Made by a program: the position numbers and the translations under genes
Assembly: GCA_016705005.1 (NCBI GenBank)
Contig: JADIZB010000004.1
Coordinates: 248,001 to 312,000 of the forward strand
From: Bacteroidales bacterium
Lineage (GTDB): Bacteria > Bacteroidota > Bacteroidia > Bacteroidales > Lentimicrobiaceae
Direction of reading: 5' to 3'
DNA length: 64,000 bases
In this document: positions 1 to 8,719 of the stretch, piece by piece
Layout: every line of letters starts with the position of its first letter
Numbering within the stretch: the first letter of the stretch is position 1
Notes under the pieces: model-generated
What the model was told of the DNA's origin: nothing
Seen by the model: the letters and a program-made list of their open reading frames with translations, nothing else
Databases searched by the model: none

Positions 1-1
1 G

Positions 2-109
2 GGTTTGTCAACCGGACCGCACCTTGATTTCAGATTTTATAAGAACGGGTCACCCATCGATCCCCTTAAGGTCGAATCCCCGCCGGCACTTCCGGTTAAA
101 AAGAATTAA
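2..109 (+). CDS. M23-family metallopeptidase, C-terminal fragment (5' end outside window)
   Basis: Thirty-five codons are open from the window edge to a TAA. They contain the LytM/M23 signature GPHLDFRFYKNG followed by IDPLKV, the end of the peptidase fold with the last metal-site histidine in the GPHLDF motif. The family cleaves peptide cross-links in peptidoglycan, normally in the periplasm. The stop comes early. A second frame (109-198) begins MDSFYQVKLIQG and looks like the usual short tail of Bacteroidota M23 proteins, so a one-base indel near 100-109 probably separates body and tail. The catalytic domain would still be complete. Whether the shift is real or a sequence error cannot be decided here. 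Confidence 0.75.
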   Translation, partial: GLSTGPHLDFRFYKNGSPIDPLKVESPPALPVKKN

Positions 110-325
110 TGGATAGTTTTTACCAGGTTAAGCTGATTCAGGGACGAAAACTTGATTCGCTGAACATGCCGGTAAAAAGCACCCTCAGACCAATTTAAAG
201 GAGATCCCACAGGCAATTCTGATTCTAATCCATTCTGTCTTTTAACCACTGAATTTATCCTGTCTGGCAGAATGGTCAAGGCATTCCATCAGAGAGGTCT
301 TTTAACAAAAGAGATTAGTGGAAGG

Positions 326-1810
326 TTACCTGATCACCAGCTTTTTCCTGAAAACTTTGTTATCAGCTGACTTAACCACAACCGGATAAATTCCCGCAGG
401 CAGATGGCTGACATTTATTGAGGAATGGCCCAAAGGCAATCCGGCATGGAAAACTGTTTTTCCCGAAATATCAAGAATCATTACATCTGCCAGGCCGGTC
501 CCTGAATCAGGTAATACAAGATTGACCAGGTCATCAGCCGGATCAGGATAACATAATAACCGGTGATTACCGGGTCCGGCACCCGCAATCCCGGTTGGTT
601 CAGCAAATGAAACCCTGCTCAGGTAAGGCCGCTTTTCGGGGCCGGCATATGACAACGTAATCTCATTGTTGAAATTCAGATCCCCGGAATGCACGTGCGA
701 TATCAGAAATCCAACATCACATCCGGTAATCTGGCCGGAATAAAGGTCAGAAAGACCCTGTACACTCATTTCACCGAGGAGATTCAGATCAGCATCATAC
801 AATATAACTTCATGGTTGTTGAAACCGAAATCATTGTTTACGTACAATCCGACTAAACCGGGTGCAAGTGCCATGTCAGGATAAAGCGTAATTCCGGTAG
901 TAAAGAAAGGAAGCGCCTCTTCCCTGATCATTTGTCCGTCAAAAGAAAACTTCTTCAGAACATTTACTATGGTAAAAGGAGGTTCAAGTGCTGAAAAATA
1001 AGCATATACACCTTCTTCTCCAGCTACAATCCTACCATCACGGTTATTGATGGTAGTATCGACAGATGCCCATTCTGCGATGAAATCATCGTCCAGCGCA
1101 AGCACAAAGGCTGCATGTTCAACATCCGGCTGGTAAATAACTATATCATCAATTACAAGGCTGTCAGGTCCGTTGAAGCCTCCGTTGAGGTATACCCTGT
1201 CGTCATAATAAGCAATATCAACAATATTCGCGTAGTGTCCTGCGATTTGCTTGCTTTGCAGAACCACTCCTTCAGAATCCATTATTTCAATGTAATTGTC
1301 AATATTCGAGATTCCTTTATAATTCACAGCAATTTTGCCATTCTCCCCGGCTACCAGGTTCGAACCTGAACCATTTCTGGTATCATCGGTTTTTATCCAC
1401 AAAAGATTACCGGACGAATCAACTTTCATTGTAAACATATGATATGCAGGTAGACCACAGGCAACACCATCATAACTGAAATTACCGTTTGCCTGCCCCA
1501 CAATCAACACCTGATCTCCTGATACCACAATATCCCCGATCTGAACCAGTCCGGTAAAGTATCTGGTCCATATGACCATGCCTGCAGGGGAGGCTTTCAA
1601 CAGGTAGCAGTCACCGGTATAGGGTAAAAACTGCGATGCACCGTAAACACCGGCCATATATGCGTTATTGTTGGCATCAGTTGTCAGGGCAGCAACTTCA
1701 TTGCTGTTATCAACAGCATATGAATCCGCACGGTCAAATTGCTGACCAAAGGCTTGTAACAGCAAGAACTGCAATAAAAAATATACCGGAAATTTTGTAT
1801 ATCTTCTCAT
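326..1810 (-). CDS. T9SS type A sorting-domain secreted protein, function unknown
   Basis: A 494-residue protein with an N-terminal signal peptide (hydrophobic run at about residues 9-21, ending near AFGQ). The body is beta-rich and without a recognised catalytic motif; its repeated VDSSGNLLW-like segments resemble beta-propeller or SBBP-type repeats. The last ~80 residues form a T9SS type A sorting domain (CYPDPADD, ILDISGKTV, LPAGIYPVVV, KKLVIR), which directs export across the outer membrane and attachment to the surface. It lies downstream of the group II intron and of the two larger T9SS paralogues on the same strand, but is not closely related to them. The function beyond secretion is unknown. 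Confidence 0.85.
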   Translation of the reverse strand: MRRYTKFPVYFLLQFLLLQAFGQQFDRADSYAVDNSNEVAALTTDANNNAYMAGVYGASQFLPYTGDCYLLKASPAGMVIWTRYFTGLVQIGDIVVSGDQVLIVGQANGNFSYDGVACGLPAYHMFTMKVDSSGNLLWIKTDDTRNGSGSNLVAGENGKIAVNYKGISNIDNYIEIMDSEGVVLQSKQIAGHYANIVDIAYYDDRVYLNGGFNGPDSLVIDDIVIYQPDVEHAAFVLALDDDFIAEWASVDTTINNRDGRIVAGEEGVYAYFSALEPPFTIVNVLKKFSFDGQMIREEALPFFTTGITLYPDMALAPGLVGLYVNNDFGFNNHEVILYDADLNLLGEMSVQGLSDLYSGQITGCDVGFLISHVHSGDLNFNNEITLSYAGPEKRPYLSRVSFAEPTGIAGAGPGNHRLLCYPDPADDLVNLVLPDSGTGLADVMILDISGKTVFHAGLPLGHSSINVSHLPAGIYPVVVKSADNKVFRKKLVIR

Positions 1811-1945
1811 AATCAGCCGCTTTTATGAAAGGGGTTGGAATTCTTATAAAAGAACCCACACACACCTGATAATGTTCATTGCTGATCGAGCTTTGGATTT
1901 CTGTAAGCACTGAATCAGACTGTGCAGGCAGGTGAATTCTGGTTA

Positions 1946-2036
1946 ATCGAGTAGGAGGAAAATGAAATAGTTTTCCTCCTATTTCATTTTCCGACCTCTC
2001 ACACCACCGTACATACCGCTCGGTATAAGGCAGTTC
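1946..2036 (-). ncRNA. Group II intron domains V and VI
   Basis: On the minus strand, 2036-1995 reads as the domain V hairpin (AACTGCCTTATACC, loop GAGC, then GGTATGTACGGTGGT). About 1993-1952 is a long inverted repeat (GAAAATGAAATAG / CTATTTCATTTTC) that forms domain VI, ending in CTACTCGAT. Domain V is the catalytic core. From memory, class C introns usually read GAACCGCCGTATACC in the first arm, so this copy appears to carry two substitutions. Confidence 0.75.
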
Positions 2037-2037
2037 C

Positions 2038-3297
2038 CTAATTTACAACCCGAACCCTTTGATAATAATCCGATAGGAAAACGTACCCTGCTGCCCTTAA
2101 CTTTTCATTGGTGATGGTTGTAACGAGGATAAAGCTGCCAGCTGTTCGCCAGTATCCTTTCCTTGTGTTCACCCATTCCCACGCCTTGGATTTATTGACC
2201 CCAAGTTTAATGAGATTTGTCAGTCTGGTTTGTATGCATTTCCATTGTTTACATATAACCATCCTTAACCTACGGCGATACCATTCATCTATCTTAAGTA
2301 GCAGCTTGTTCATATCGGCAAGCCTGAAGTATTGAACCCAGCCCATGATATACTGGCGCAGGGCTTCTTTTATTCTTTCGTTTCCCCATCCATTGCTACT
2401 TGATGTAAGTTGCTTGATTCTGGCCTTCATCTTTAAAGCACTTTTAGGGTGTAAGCGAAGCCGCCCAATACCTTTGGCCGTGTAAAAAGAATACCCAAGG
2501 AATTTACTTCCTTTATATGGCATACCTTGCTCTTATCCCTGTTTGCCTTTAGAAACAGTTCGTTCTCTAGGAAACAGCTAATGTTCTCATAGACTCTTTG
2601 AGCTCTTCGTTTGCTCTTACACAGAATGACCAGATTATCTGCGTATCGCATAAACTTGTGCCCCCGCTTCACCAGTTCCGTATCCAGTTCATGCAGCATG
2701 ATGTTGCTCAGTAGTGGGCTTAATGGCCCTCCCTGAGGAACTCCTTCTTCACTGGGCTCAAACCGGTGCTTGACAATCACACTCGGTGAGGTATTTATGG
2801 ATGAGTGAGATAACCCGGCCTTCCTTAACCCTAAGGGATAGTACCTCTATCAGTTTGCTGTGATAGACCTTGTCGAAGAATTTCTCAAGATCCATATCTA
2901 CCGCATAGTAATATCCGCTGGTGATGTATTGTGAGCCTTGCTTTAACGCCTGATGAGCGCTCCGCTTTGGCCTGAACACATAACTGAATGGGGAAAACTG
3001 TGGTTCATAAAGGGGAGTTAGAACCTGGCAAATGGCCTGCTGGATCACCCTGTCAACTACTTTGGGGATACCCAGCTTACGTTTACTTCGGTCGTCCTTG
3101 GGTATCTCTACCCGTAGGATCGGATTTGGGCGATATTTGCCCTTTTGTCTGGATGCTTCGATTTCATCTTTGTGTTTGAAAAGATAGTCCTGCAAGGACT
3201 CGACTTCCATCTTATCAACACCTCCTGCTTCTTTATTCTGCCTTACCTTTAAATAAGCAGCGTTCAGGTTAGAAGGTGACAAAATGTATTCAAGCAA
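2038..3297 (-). pseudogene. ltrA: Broken group II intron reverse transcriptase/maturase
   Basis: Three overlapping frames together make one ~420-residue class C intron protein. 3297-2758 carries RT motifs 0-4 (NKEAGGVDK, PKVVDRVIQQAI, FSPFSYVFRPKRSAH, AVDMDLEKFFD). 2780-2433 carries GVPQGGPLSPLLSN and the catalytic box. 2523-2038 carries the maturase X domain (FLGYSF, then GWVQYFRLADM). One frameshift lies near 2780-2790; a second, a one-base loss in an A/T run, lies near 2500-2506. The catalytic box reads YADN (2645-2634) instead of YADD, removing one metal-binding aspartate. There is no endonuclease domain, as expected for class C. Two frameshifts and a lost catalytic residue argue for decay rather than sequencing error. 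Confidence 0.9.
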
Positions 3298-3855
3298 TCC
3301 ATATCCTGTTGGGTGGTTGTCAGTGAGGTTGTTTTCAGTTATCCCAATGTAGGTCTGCCCTCCCGCATAGCCTTCGGATTCCGTCCTGTTCTTTTGCGGT
3401 AAAGCTCCAATTTTGGGAGTTGGCTACTTTCTATCCTTCATCGGGTAACTTTCATTGACTACTCACTTCTTAAGGTTCAGCCCTTCTCACGATGGTCGTA
3501 TCATGGTACTATGGCTTCTGCAGACTTCTCACAGTAAATCTTATTTCAACCGTGCTTCATACGTTGTTTCCACACGTCTGTGAGATCTCCCGTGGTAAGA
3601 CTAAACACTTTCCCTCCATGTCCCCGCCATATTTACACTCCAATGTCTGTGTAGTTTTAGGACTTCGATTTGTTTTGCAATCTCATCCAGCGGAAGTGCC
3701 TGATGTGATTCGTATTCCTCGGGGCAGAGGTTTGCCTCCAGCTTCCTTCAGATTCCACCTCGCGATGGACACCCTTGCTATTGGCTAATGGTTGGCAACT
3801 ACAAACCTCCATAGTGGACTTTCACTACCAAGTTATTAGTCATGCACGGCACACC

Positions 3856-3884
3856 AAAAAGAGCCTGCTTTTAGCGCAGGCTCT
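3856..3884 (-). terminator. Intrinsic terminator of the 3906-5831 gene; target of the group IIC intron
   Basis: The perfect stem AGAGCCTGC / GCAGGCTCT with a 7-base loop is followed on the minus strand by TTTTT. It sits 22 bases after the stop codon of the upstream T9SS gene. The intron starts directly after the T tract. Confidence 0.9.
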
Positions 3885-3905
3885 TTAAAAAATCAGGCAT
3901 CCTGA

Positions 3906-5831
3906 CTATTTCACTACCATTTTCCTGGTAACCTTTTCGCCACCTGCAATCACTGAATAGGTATAAATACCAGATCTGAGACCATTGGAGTTAATTACCA
4001 TATTATATTTGCCAGCCTGCACATTGCGTGCCGGAACTTCATAAACCTTCTGTCCGATAAGGTTGTATACCTCCAGACTCAGACTACAAGCCCTGGCAAG
4101 TGTAACACCAACCATTGAGGTACCATTGAACGGATTCGGATAATTCTGAGCAACTACAAGAGATTTTACTGGTAAGGTATGGTTTCCGGCACCCGGGTTA
4201 ACAAATTCAGCCTCATTGAAACCAGGCCCTTTAAAGTATTTGTGAGTAACAGGGTCATCTTCTGTAACACCGTTCTGAGATGTTGAAACAGGAATGTAGT
4301 AATCGGTTCCTTCGGTCAGTACCATATCACCGACGTGCAGCCAGTAATTCTCACCCCAGTAATCTGTAAGTGCTGTTACGTTTACAGGATTGGTATAATA
4401 CTGGGTGTTTACATCATATCCCCAGATAAATACATCAGGCTGTGTATTGGTGGTAACACCACCACCCCAGAGTGAAGGATCGGTATCAGCCCAGGTTACA
4501 AATACTTTTGAACCGTCTTCGGTACGGCTCATGCTGATGCGCTGATCCATCGAAACGGTAAGATAATCTTCAAGTCCGTCAGAACGGAGAGAATCGACAA
4601 ACTGTGCATTCCATGTGCCATCACCATTCATGAACACATCAAAAATCATCAGAGGCTCTTCTGAATAGGTATAGCTGAGTGAATCAGGGTGGATTGAGTA
4701 GGTGCTTCTGACCAAACCTGCTATGTGGAGGTTACCATTCTTGTCAACAGTTGCACCATTGTTGCTCTGATTTTCAGGAGCAGCCCATTTGTTGTACCAG
4801 CGGGGAACAACAAGGTCGAAATTAGCCCTGGTAGGCCACAGGTATTCAAAGAAAGTATTGATTTCTGAAAAATCAAAAGCTTCAGTCTTGTCCCAGGTTA
4901 CACCGTGATCGGTGGTTTTGTAAATAACCGGCCATTCAACCCCATAAGGATTGTAATTGGCATCAGCATCAATCGCTGTACCAAACAGGTAACCAACGGA
5001 TCCGTCGGGAGAGAATACCATACGGGTTGCATCAATACGGCCGTCTTCGAGCAGGTCTGGCTGTACCTTAACACGCGGCAGATCCCAGTCAACAGAATTG
5101 GTACTGCTGTTGAACATTCCGTTCAGTACTTCCCATCCTTCTGAAGTATAGGCTGCTGAAGTCCCATCGAGCCTCTGTGAAGCAACATGTATATATCCGG
5201 AACGGGTAGCTGTAAGACCGTTGTTTAAGTGGTTGATATAAACGTTGGCTTCATTATTTTCGAATGTTGTATTCACCTCTGTGCCACCAATACGTGCGCT
5301 TCCGAAATACTGACCCTTCCATCCAACAGCATCTGTAAATGGACCAGAATAAATGGCAAACATGTTGGCAGGATCGGTATTTCCTTCAGGATTATAGATC
5401 AAACTGCTCGGATACCTGAACATAAATCCGGATCCTGCTGTGGGGCTAATTATAAAATTGGTAAAAGTGGCTCCATAATCGGTTGAATAAGCAATCCTGA
5501 GGTCGTTACCGGTAGCACCGAAAGAACCTCCTGCTCGGTTACCGAAAACTGCCATATTCACTTCCGGATGTGCAGAAACGACCCGCTGGTCGGTGGTGAA
5601 AATTCCAAAAATGTTGGAAGAAGAAGAAACATCAATCTTCAGCAAATCTCCGCTTTTGTTGTAGAGCACATCATAGTCTGCTGTTGTTTGTGCCCCTTGC
5701 AACTGATCATTTTCAAGCACTGAAGTTACAGGCCTTGGAACCTGCTTTTCTATGGCAGATAAATTGCGCTGTTGTGCAAAAACGCCTGCACCTAGAATCA
5801 ATGCTAAGGAAAGGAGTAATAGTTTTTTCAT
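3906..5831 (-). CDS. T9SS type A sorting-domain secreted protein, paralogue 1
   Basis: A 641-residue secreted protein. I place the start at 5831 (MKKLLLLSLALILGAG), because it aligns with the paralogue's start and gives a clean signal peptide; the upstream codons to 5870 do not. The body resembles sialidase/BNR-type beta-propellers (TTDHGVTWDKT, YSTDYGATF are Asp-box-like), and enzymatic residues are not evident. The final ~80 residues (AQNYPNPFNGTS, LEVYNLIGQKV, GIYTYSVIAGGE, RKMVVK) are a T9SS type A signal. It is followed by a strong terminator and the group II intron. Its middle is nearly identical in DNA to the neighbouring paralogue while the ends differ. Confidence 0.88.
   Translation of the reverse strand: MKKLLLLSLALILGAGVFAQQRNLSAIEKQVPRPVTSVLENDQLQGAQTTADYDVLYNKSGDLLKIDVSSSSNIFGIFTTDQRVVSAHPEVNMAVFGNRAGGSFGATGNDLRIAYSTDYGATFTNFIISPTAGSGFMFRYPSSLIYNPEGNTDPANMFAIYSGPFTDAVGWKGQYFGSARIGGTEVNTTFENNEANVYINHLNNGLTATRSGYIHVASQRLDGTSAAYTSEGWEVLNGMFNSSTNSVDWDLPRVKVQPDLLEDGRIDATRMVFSPDGSVGYLFGTAIDADANYNPYGVEWPVIYKTTDHGVTWDKTEAFDFSEINTFFEYLWPTRANFDLVVPRWYNKWAAPENQSNNGATVDKNGNLHIAGLVRSTYSIHPDSLSYTYSEEPLMIFDVFMNGDGTWNAQFVDSLRSDGLEDYLTVSMDQRISMSRTEDGSKVFVTWADTDPSLWGGGVTTNTQPDVFIWGYDVNTQYYTNPVNVTALTDYWGENYWLHVGDMVLTEGTDYYIPVSTSQNGVTEDDPVTHKYFKGPGFNEAEFVNPGAGNHTLPVKSLVVAQNYPNPFNGTSMVGVTLARACSLSLEVYNLIGQKVYEVPARNVQAGKYNMVINSNGLRSGIYTYSVIAGGEKVTRKMVVK
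4282..4938. repeat. Near-identical tract shared with 6421-7077
   Basis: This ~657-base segment inside the first T9SS paralogue aligns without gaps to 6421-7077 at a constant offset of 2139, with about five mismatches by eye. Sequence on either side drops to clearly lower identity. The pattern fits gene conversion. Confidence 0.85.
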
Positions 5832-5987
5832 GTTATTTGGTTTTGGTGAAACAAAAAATAATTCTCTCACGGCAAAGCTAAAAAATTAATTCATTACATC
5901 ACGTCTTTCCAAAAAAAAACAACACCAAACATAACAATTAATGGACTGATAAAACGCCCTTTGTGCTATCTGACGGAAGGACCGGTT

Positions 5988-6020
5988 AAAAAAAAGAGTC
6001 TGCCGGAAACAGCAGACTCT
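5988..6020 (-). terminator. Intrinsic terminator of the 6045-7973 gene
   Basis: The stem AGAGTCTGC / GCAGACTCT with an 8-base loop is followed on the minus strand by a run of Ts, 24 bases after the stop codon. It closely resembles the terminator at 3856-3884, as expected for duplicated genes. Confidence 0.9.
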
Positions 6021-6044
6021 TTTTAAAAAATCTTTAACAAAATA

Positions 6045-7973
6045 CTATCTTACAACCATCTTCCGGGTCACGCGTTCGCCTCCGGCGATTACTGAGTAGG
6101 TATAAATACCTGAATTCAGACCACCTGCGTTGATAACAAGGTTATGGTTACCAGCCTGAACATTGCGGGCAGGAATTTCATAAACTTTCTGTCCTACAAG
6201 ATTGTAAACCTCAAGACTCAGACTACAGGCTTTTGCCAGGGTAACACCAACCATTGATGTGCCAGTGAATGGATTCGGATAATTCTGGGCCGCAACAAGC
6301 GATGTTGCAGGAACAGTATTATTTCCGGCACCTTCATTTACAAAGTCAGCTTCATTAAAACCGGGTCCTTTAAGATACTTGTGAGCAACAGGATCGTTTT
6401 CTGTTACACCATTCTGAGAAGTTGAAACAGGAATGTAGTAATCGGTTCCTTCGGTCAGTACCATATCACCGACGTGCAGCCAGTAATTCTCACCCCAGTA
6501 ATCTGTAAGTGCTGTTACGTTCACAGGATTGGTATAATACTGGGTGTTTACATCATATCCCCAGATAAATACATCAGGCTGTGTATTGGTGGTAACACCA
6601 CCACCCCAGAGTGAAGGATCGGTATCAGCCCAGGTTACAAATACTTTTGAACCGTCTTCGGTACGGCTCATGCTGATGCGCTGATCCATCGAAACGGTAA
6701 GATAATCTTCAAGTCCGTCAGAACGGAGAGAATCGACAAACTGTGCATTCCATGTGCCATCACCATTCATGAACACATCAAAAATCATCAGAGGCTCTTC
6801 TGAATAGGTATAGCTGAGTGAATCAGGGTGGATTGAGTATGTGCTTCTGACCAAACCTGCTATGTGGAGGTTACCATTCTTGTCAACAGTTGCACCATTG
6901 TTGCTCTGATTTTCAGGAGCAGCCCATTTGTTGTACCAACGGGGAACAACAAGGTCGAAATTAGCCCTGGTAGGCCACAGGTATTCAAAGAAAGTATTGA
7001 TTTCTGAAAAATCAAAAGCTTCAGTCTTGTCCCAAGTTACACCGTGATCGGTGGTTTTGTAGATAACCGGCCATTCAATACCATAAGGATTGTAGTTGGC
7101 ATCGGCATCAACAGCGGTACCAAACAGGTAACCAACCGATCCGTCAGGAGAGAAAACCATACGGGTGGCATCAATACGACCATCTTCAAGCAGGTCGGGT
7201 TGTACCTTAACACGGGGAAGTTCCCAGTCAACTGAATTGGTGCTGCTGTTGAAGATTCCATTCAACACTTCCCAACCTACAGACGTATAGGATGCTTCTG
7301 TTCCGTTAAGTCTCTGTGAAGCTACATGTATATGACCTGAACGTGTGGCTGTAAGTCCGTTGTTCATGTGGTTCAGATACACAGTTGCTTCATTGTCTTC
7401 AAAAGTTGTATTTACATCTGTACCACCAATGCGGGCGCTTCCGAAATACTGACCTTTCCAGCCAGCAGTGACTGTAAACGGACCGGTATAAATAGCAAAC
7501 ATATTGGCAGGATCTGTATTTCCTTCCGGATTGTAAATCACTGTACTCGGATACCTGAACATGAACCCTGATCCGGCAGTGGGGCTAACGATAAAGTTAT
7601 TGAAAGTGGAACCATAATCGGTTGAATAGGCAATACGCAGATCATTACCGGTTGCGCCGAAAGAACCACCGGCGCGGTTACCGAAAACAGCCATATTGGC
7701 TTCCGGGTGAGCAGAAACAACACGCTGATCGGTGGTGAAAATTCCAAAAAGATTGGATGAAGAAGAAACGTCAACTTTCAGCAAATCACCGCTTTTATTG
7801 TAAAGAATGTCATAGTCTGCAGTAGTTTGGCTTCCTGGTTGCAACTGATCATTCTCAAGCACTGAAGTTACAGGCCTTGGAACCTGCTGCTTTATGGCAG
7901 ACAAATTCCGCTGTTGTGCAGAAACAGTAATGCCGGCGAGCATTACCAAAACCATTAGTAGATTTTTTTTCAT
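6045..7973 (-). CDS. T9SS type A sorting-domain secreted protein, paralogue 2
   Basis: A 642-residue paralogue of the 3906-5831 product, with a signal peptide (MKKNLLMVLVMLAGITVSAQ), the same RNLSAIKQQVPRPVTSV start of the mature part, Asp-box-like TTDHGVTWDKT and the same T9SS tail (GIYTYSVIAGGERVTRKMVV). About 220 central residues are identical between the two proteins. Each gene has its own terminator and a spacer of over 200 bases, so they are tandem copies rather than a single transcript. The substrate or partner is unknown. Confidence 0.88.
   Translation of the reverse strand: MKKNLLMVLVMLAGITVSAQQRNLSAIKQQVPRPVTSVLENDQLQPGSQTTADYDILYNKSGDLLKVDVSSSSNLFGIFTTDQRVVSAHPEANMAVFGNRAGGSFGATGNDLRIAYSTDYGSTFNNFIVSPTAGSGFMFRYPSTVIYNPEGNTDPANMFAIYTGPFTVTAGWKGQYFGSARIGGTDVNTTFEDNEATVYLNHMNNGLTATRSGHIHVASQRLNGTEASYTSVGWEVLNGIFNSSTNSVDWELPRVKVQPDLLEDGRIDATRMVFSPDGSVGYLFGTAVDADANYNPYGIEWPVIYKTTDHGVTWDKTEAFDFSEINTFFEYLWPTRANFDLVVPRWYNKWAAPENQSNNGATVDKNGNLHIAGLVRSTYSIHPDSLSYTYSEEPLMIFDVFMNGDGTWNAQFVDSLRSDGLEDYLTVSMDQRISMSRTEDGSKVFVTWADTDPSLWGGGVTTNTQPDVFIWGYDVNTQYYTNPVNVTALTDYWGENYWLHVGDMVLTEGTDYYIPVSTSQNGVTENDPVAHKYLKGPGFNEADFVNEGAGNNTVPATSLVAAQNYPNPFTGTSMVGVTLAKACSLSLEVYNLVGQKVYEIPARNVQAGNHNLVINAGGLNSGIYTYSVIAGGERVTRKMVVR
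6421..7077. repeat. Near-identical tract shared with 4282-4938
   Basis: The partner of the gene-conversion-like tract in the first paralogue. Visible differences are single bases near 6522, 6840, 6939, 7035 and 7061. Confidence 0.85.
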
Positions 7974-8719
7974 TTTGTTGATAAATTTGGGTTAGTTACT
8001 TGGTTTTTAAGGCCACTAAGTTAATAATACTTTACACTCAAACGCAAGCTCAGTAGGGATTATATTTTTAACACTGTTTTAAATCGGCAAAATTACCATT
8101 GCATTTTTAGTTACCTGAAAGCACAAAAGGCGGCTCTGTTTTCAGATTCGATTGATTGCAAACAATCGAATCCGGGCAACCCTCTCTTCTCATCTTTTCA
8201 TCTGCCTATACCTTCCATATTATGCAAACCCTCTGTAACAAAGAAAGCAAACAAGGGAACCAGTTTTGAATTCCAAATCATGGATTCACGGTCATCAGGC
8301 AAATTCAAAATTGTCTGAACAAAAATGTTTATTGCTTTTGACTTCAATAGTCAATGACCTGAAAATCCAACCTGACGGAAATTGTTATTTCCTTGTCGAT
8401 GGAAGGATTGGATTCAGAATTAAGAACCGTTGACAGGTGGCGCTGTTGCACACCATTGAATGGCCCCGGGTTCCGAGCGCAGCCGGAAAGGAAAGCTCTG
8501 TTTCATTTGAGAATGAGATAAAATGAGTATTTAATTGGGTGAATAGTTTAGTAGCTCTCTCAATGCAAAATTACAATATTTATAATCAATTGTTGATTTT
8601 AAAGAAAAAAGATTTGGCAATTTAACACCTGGTGGATTGCAGAGAAGAGCTGTACATCCGGCCTGATTTTCCAATCAACCACTCTGATACTCATGCGAAA
8701 CAGAATTGAGTCGCCGAAA
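7974..8719. other. Non-coding spacer with one perfect inverted repeat
   Basis: No ORF with recognisable coding character is present. The one clear structure is the inverted repeat at 8145-8172. The upstream part should hold the promoter of the T9SS gene at 7973, but no convincing TTTG/TAnnTTTG pair was found. Confidence 0.6.
8145..8172. repeat. Perfect 10-bp inverted repeat (8-base loop)
   Basis: GATTCGATTG and CAATCGAATC flank ATTGCAAA. No T run follows on either side, so it is not a normal intrinsic terminator. It could be a protein-binding site or a small repeat. Confidence 0.6.

Larger units (their letters stand above)
1946..3854 (-). mobile_element. Group IIC (bacterial class C) intron inserted behind a terminator
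   Basis: Read on the minus strand, the element begins GTGTGCCGTGCATG at 3854, the usual class C 5' end, and finishes ..CTACTCGAT near 1946. A domain V-like stretch (GGTATGTACGGTGGTGTGAG) lies just before a long domain VI hairpin. The intron encodes a broken reverse transcriptase (2038-3297). The 5' exon is the intrinsic terminator hairpin of the upstream gene (3860-3884) followed by its T tract, so insertion is one base past the Ts. Class C introns are known to use terminator hairpins as target sites. Exact ends may be off by one or two bases. With a frameshifted maturase and a changed domain V, the copy is probably immobile. Confidence 0.88.

Noticed and set aside
3492..3788. 98-codon plus-strand ORF
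   Set aside because: It lies antisense within structured RNA of the group II intron (domain I region) and has no protein-like features.
5832..5870. Upstream start of the first T9SS paralogue
   Set aside because: The extra 13 residues lack signal-peptide character and have no counterpart in the paralogue.
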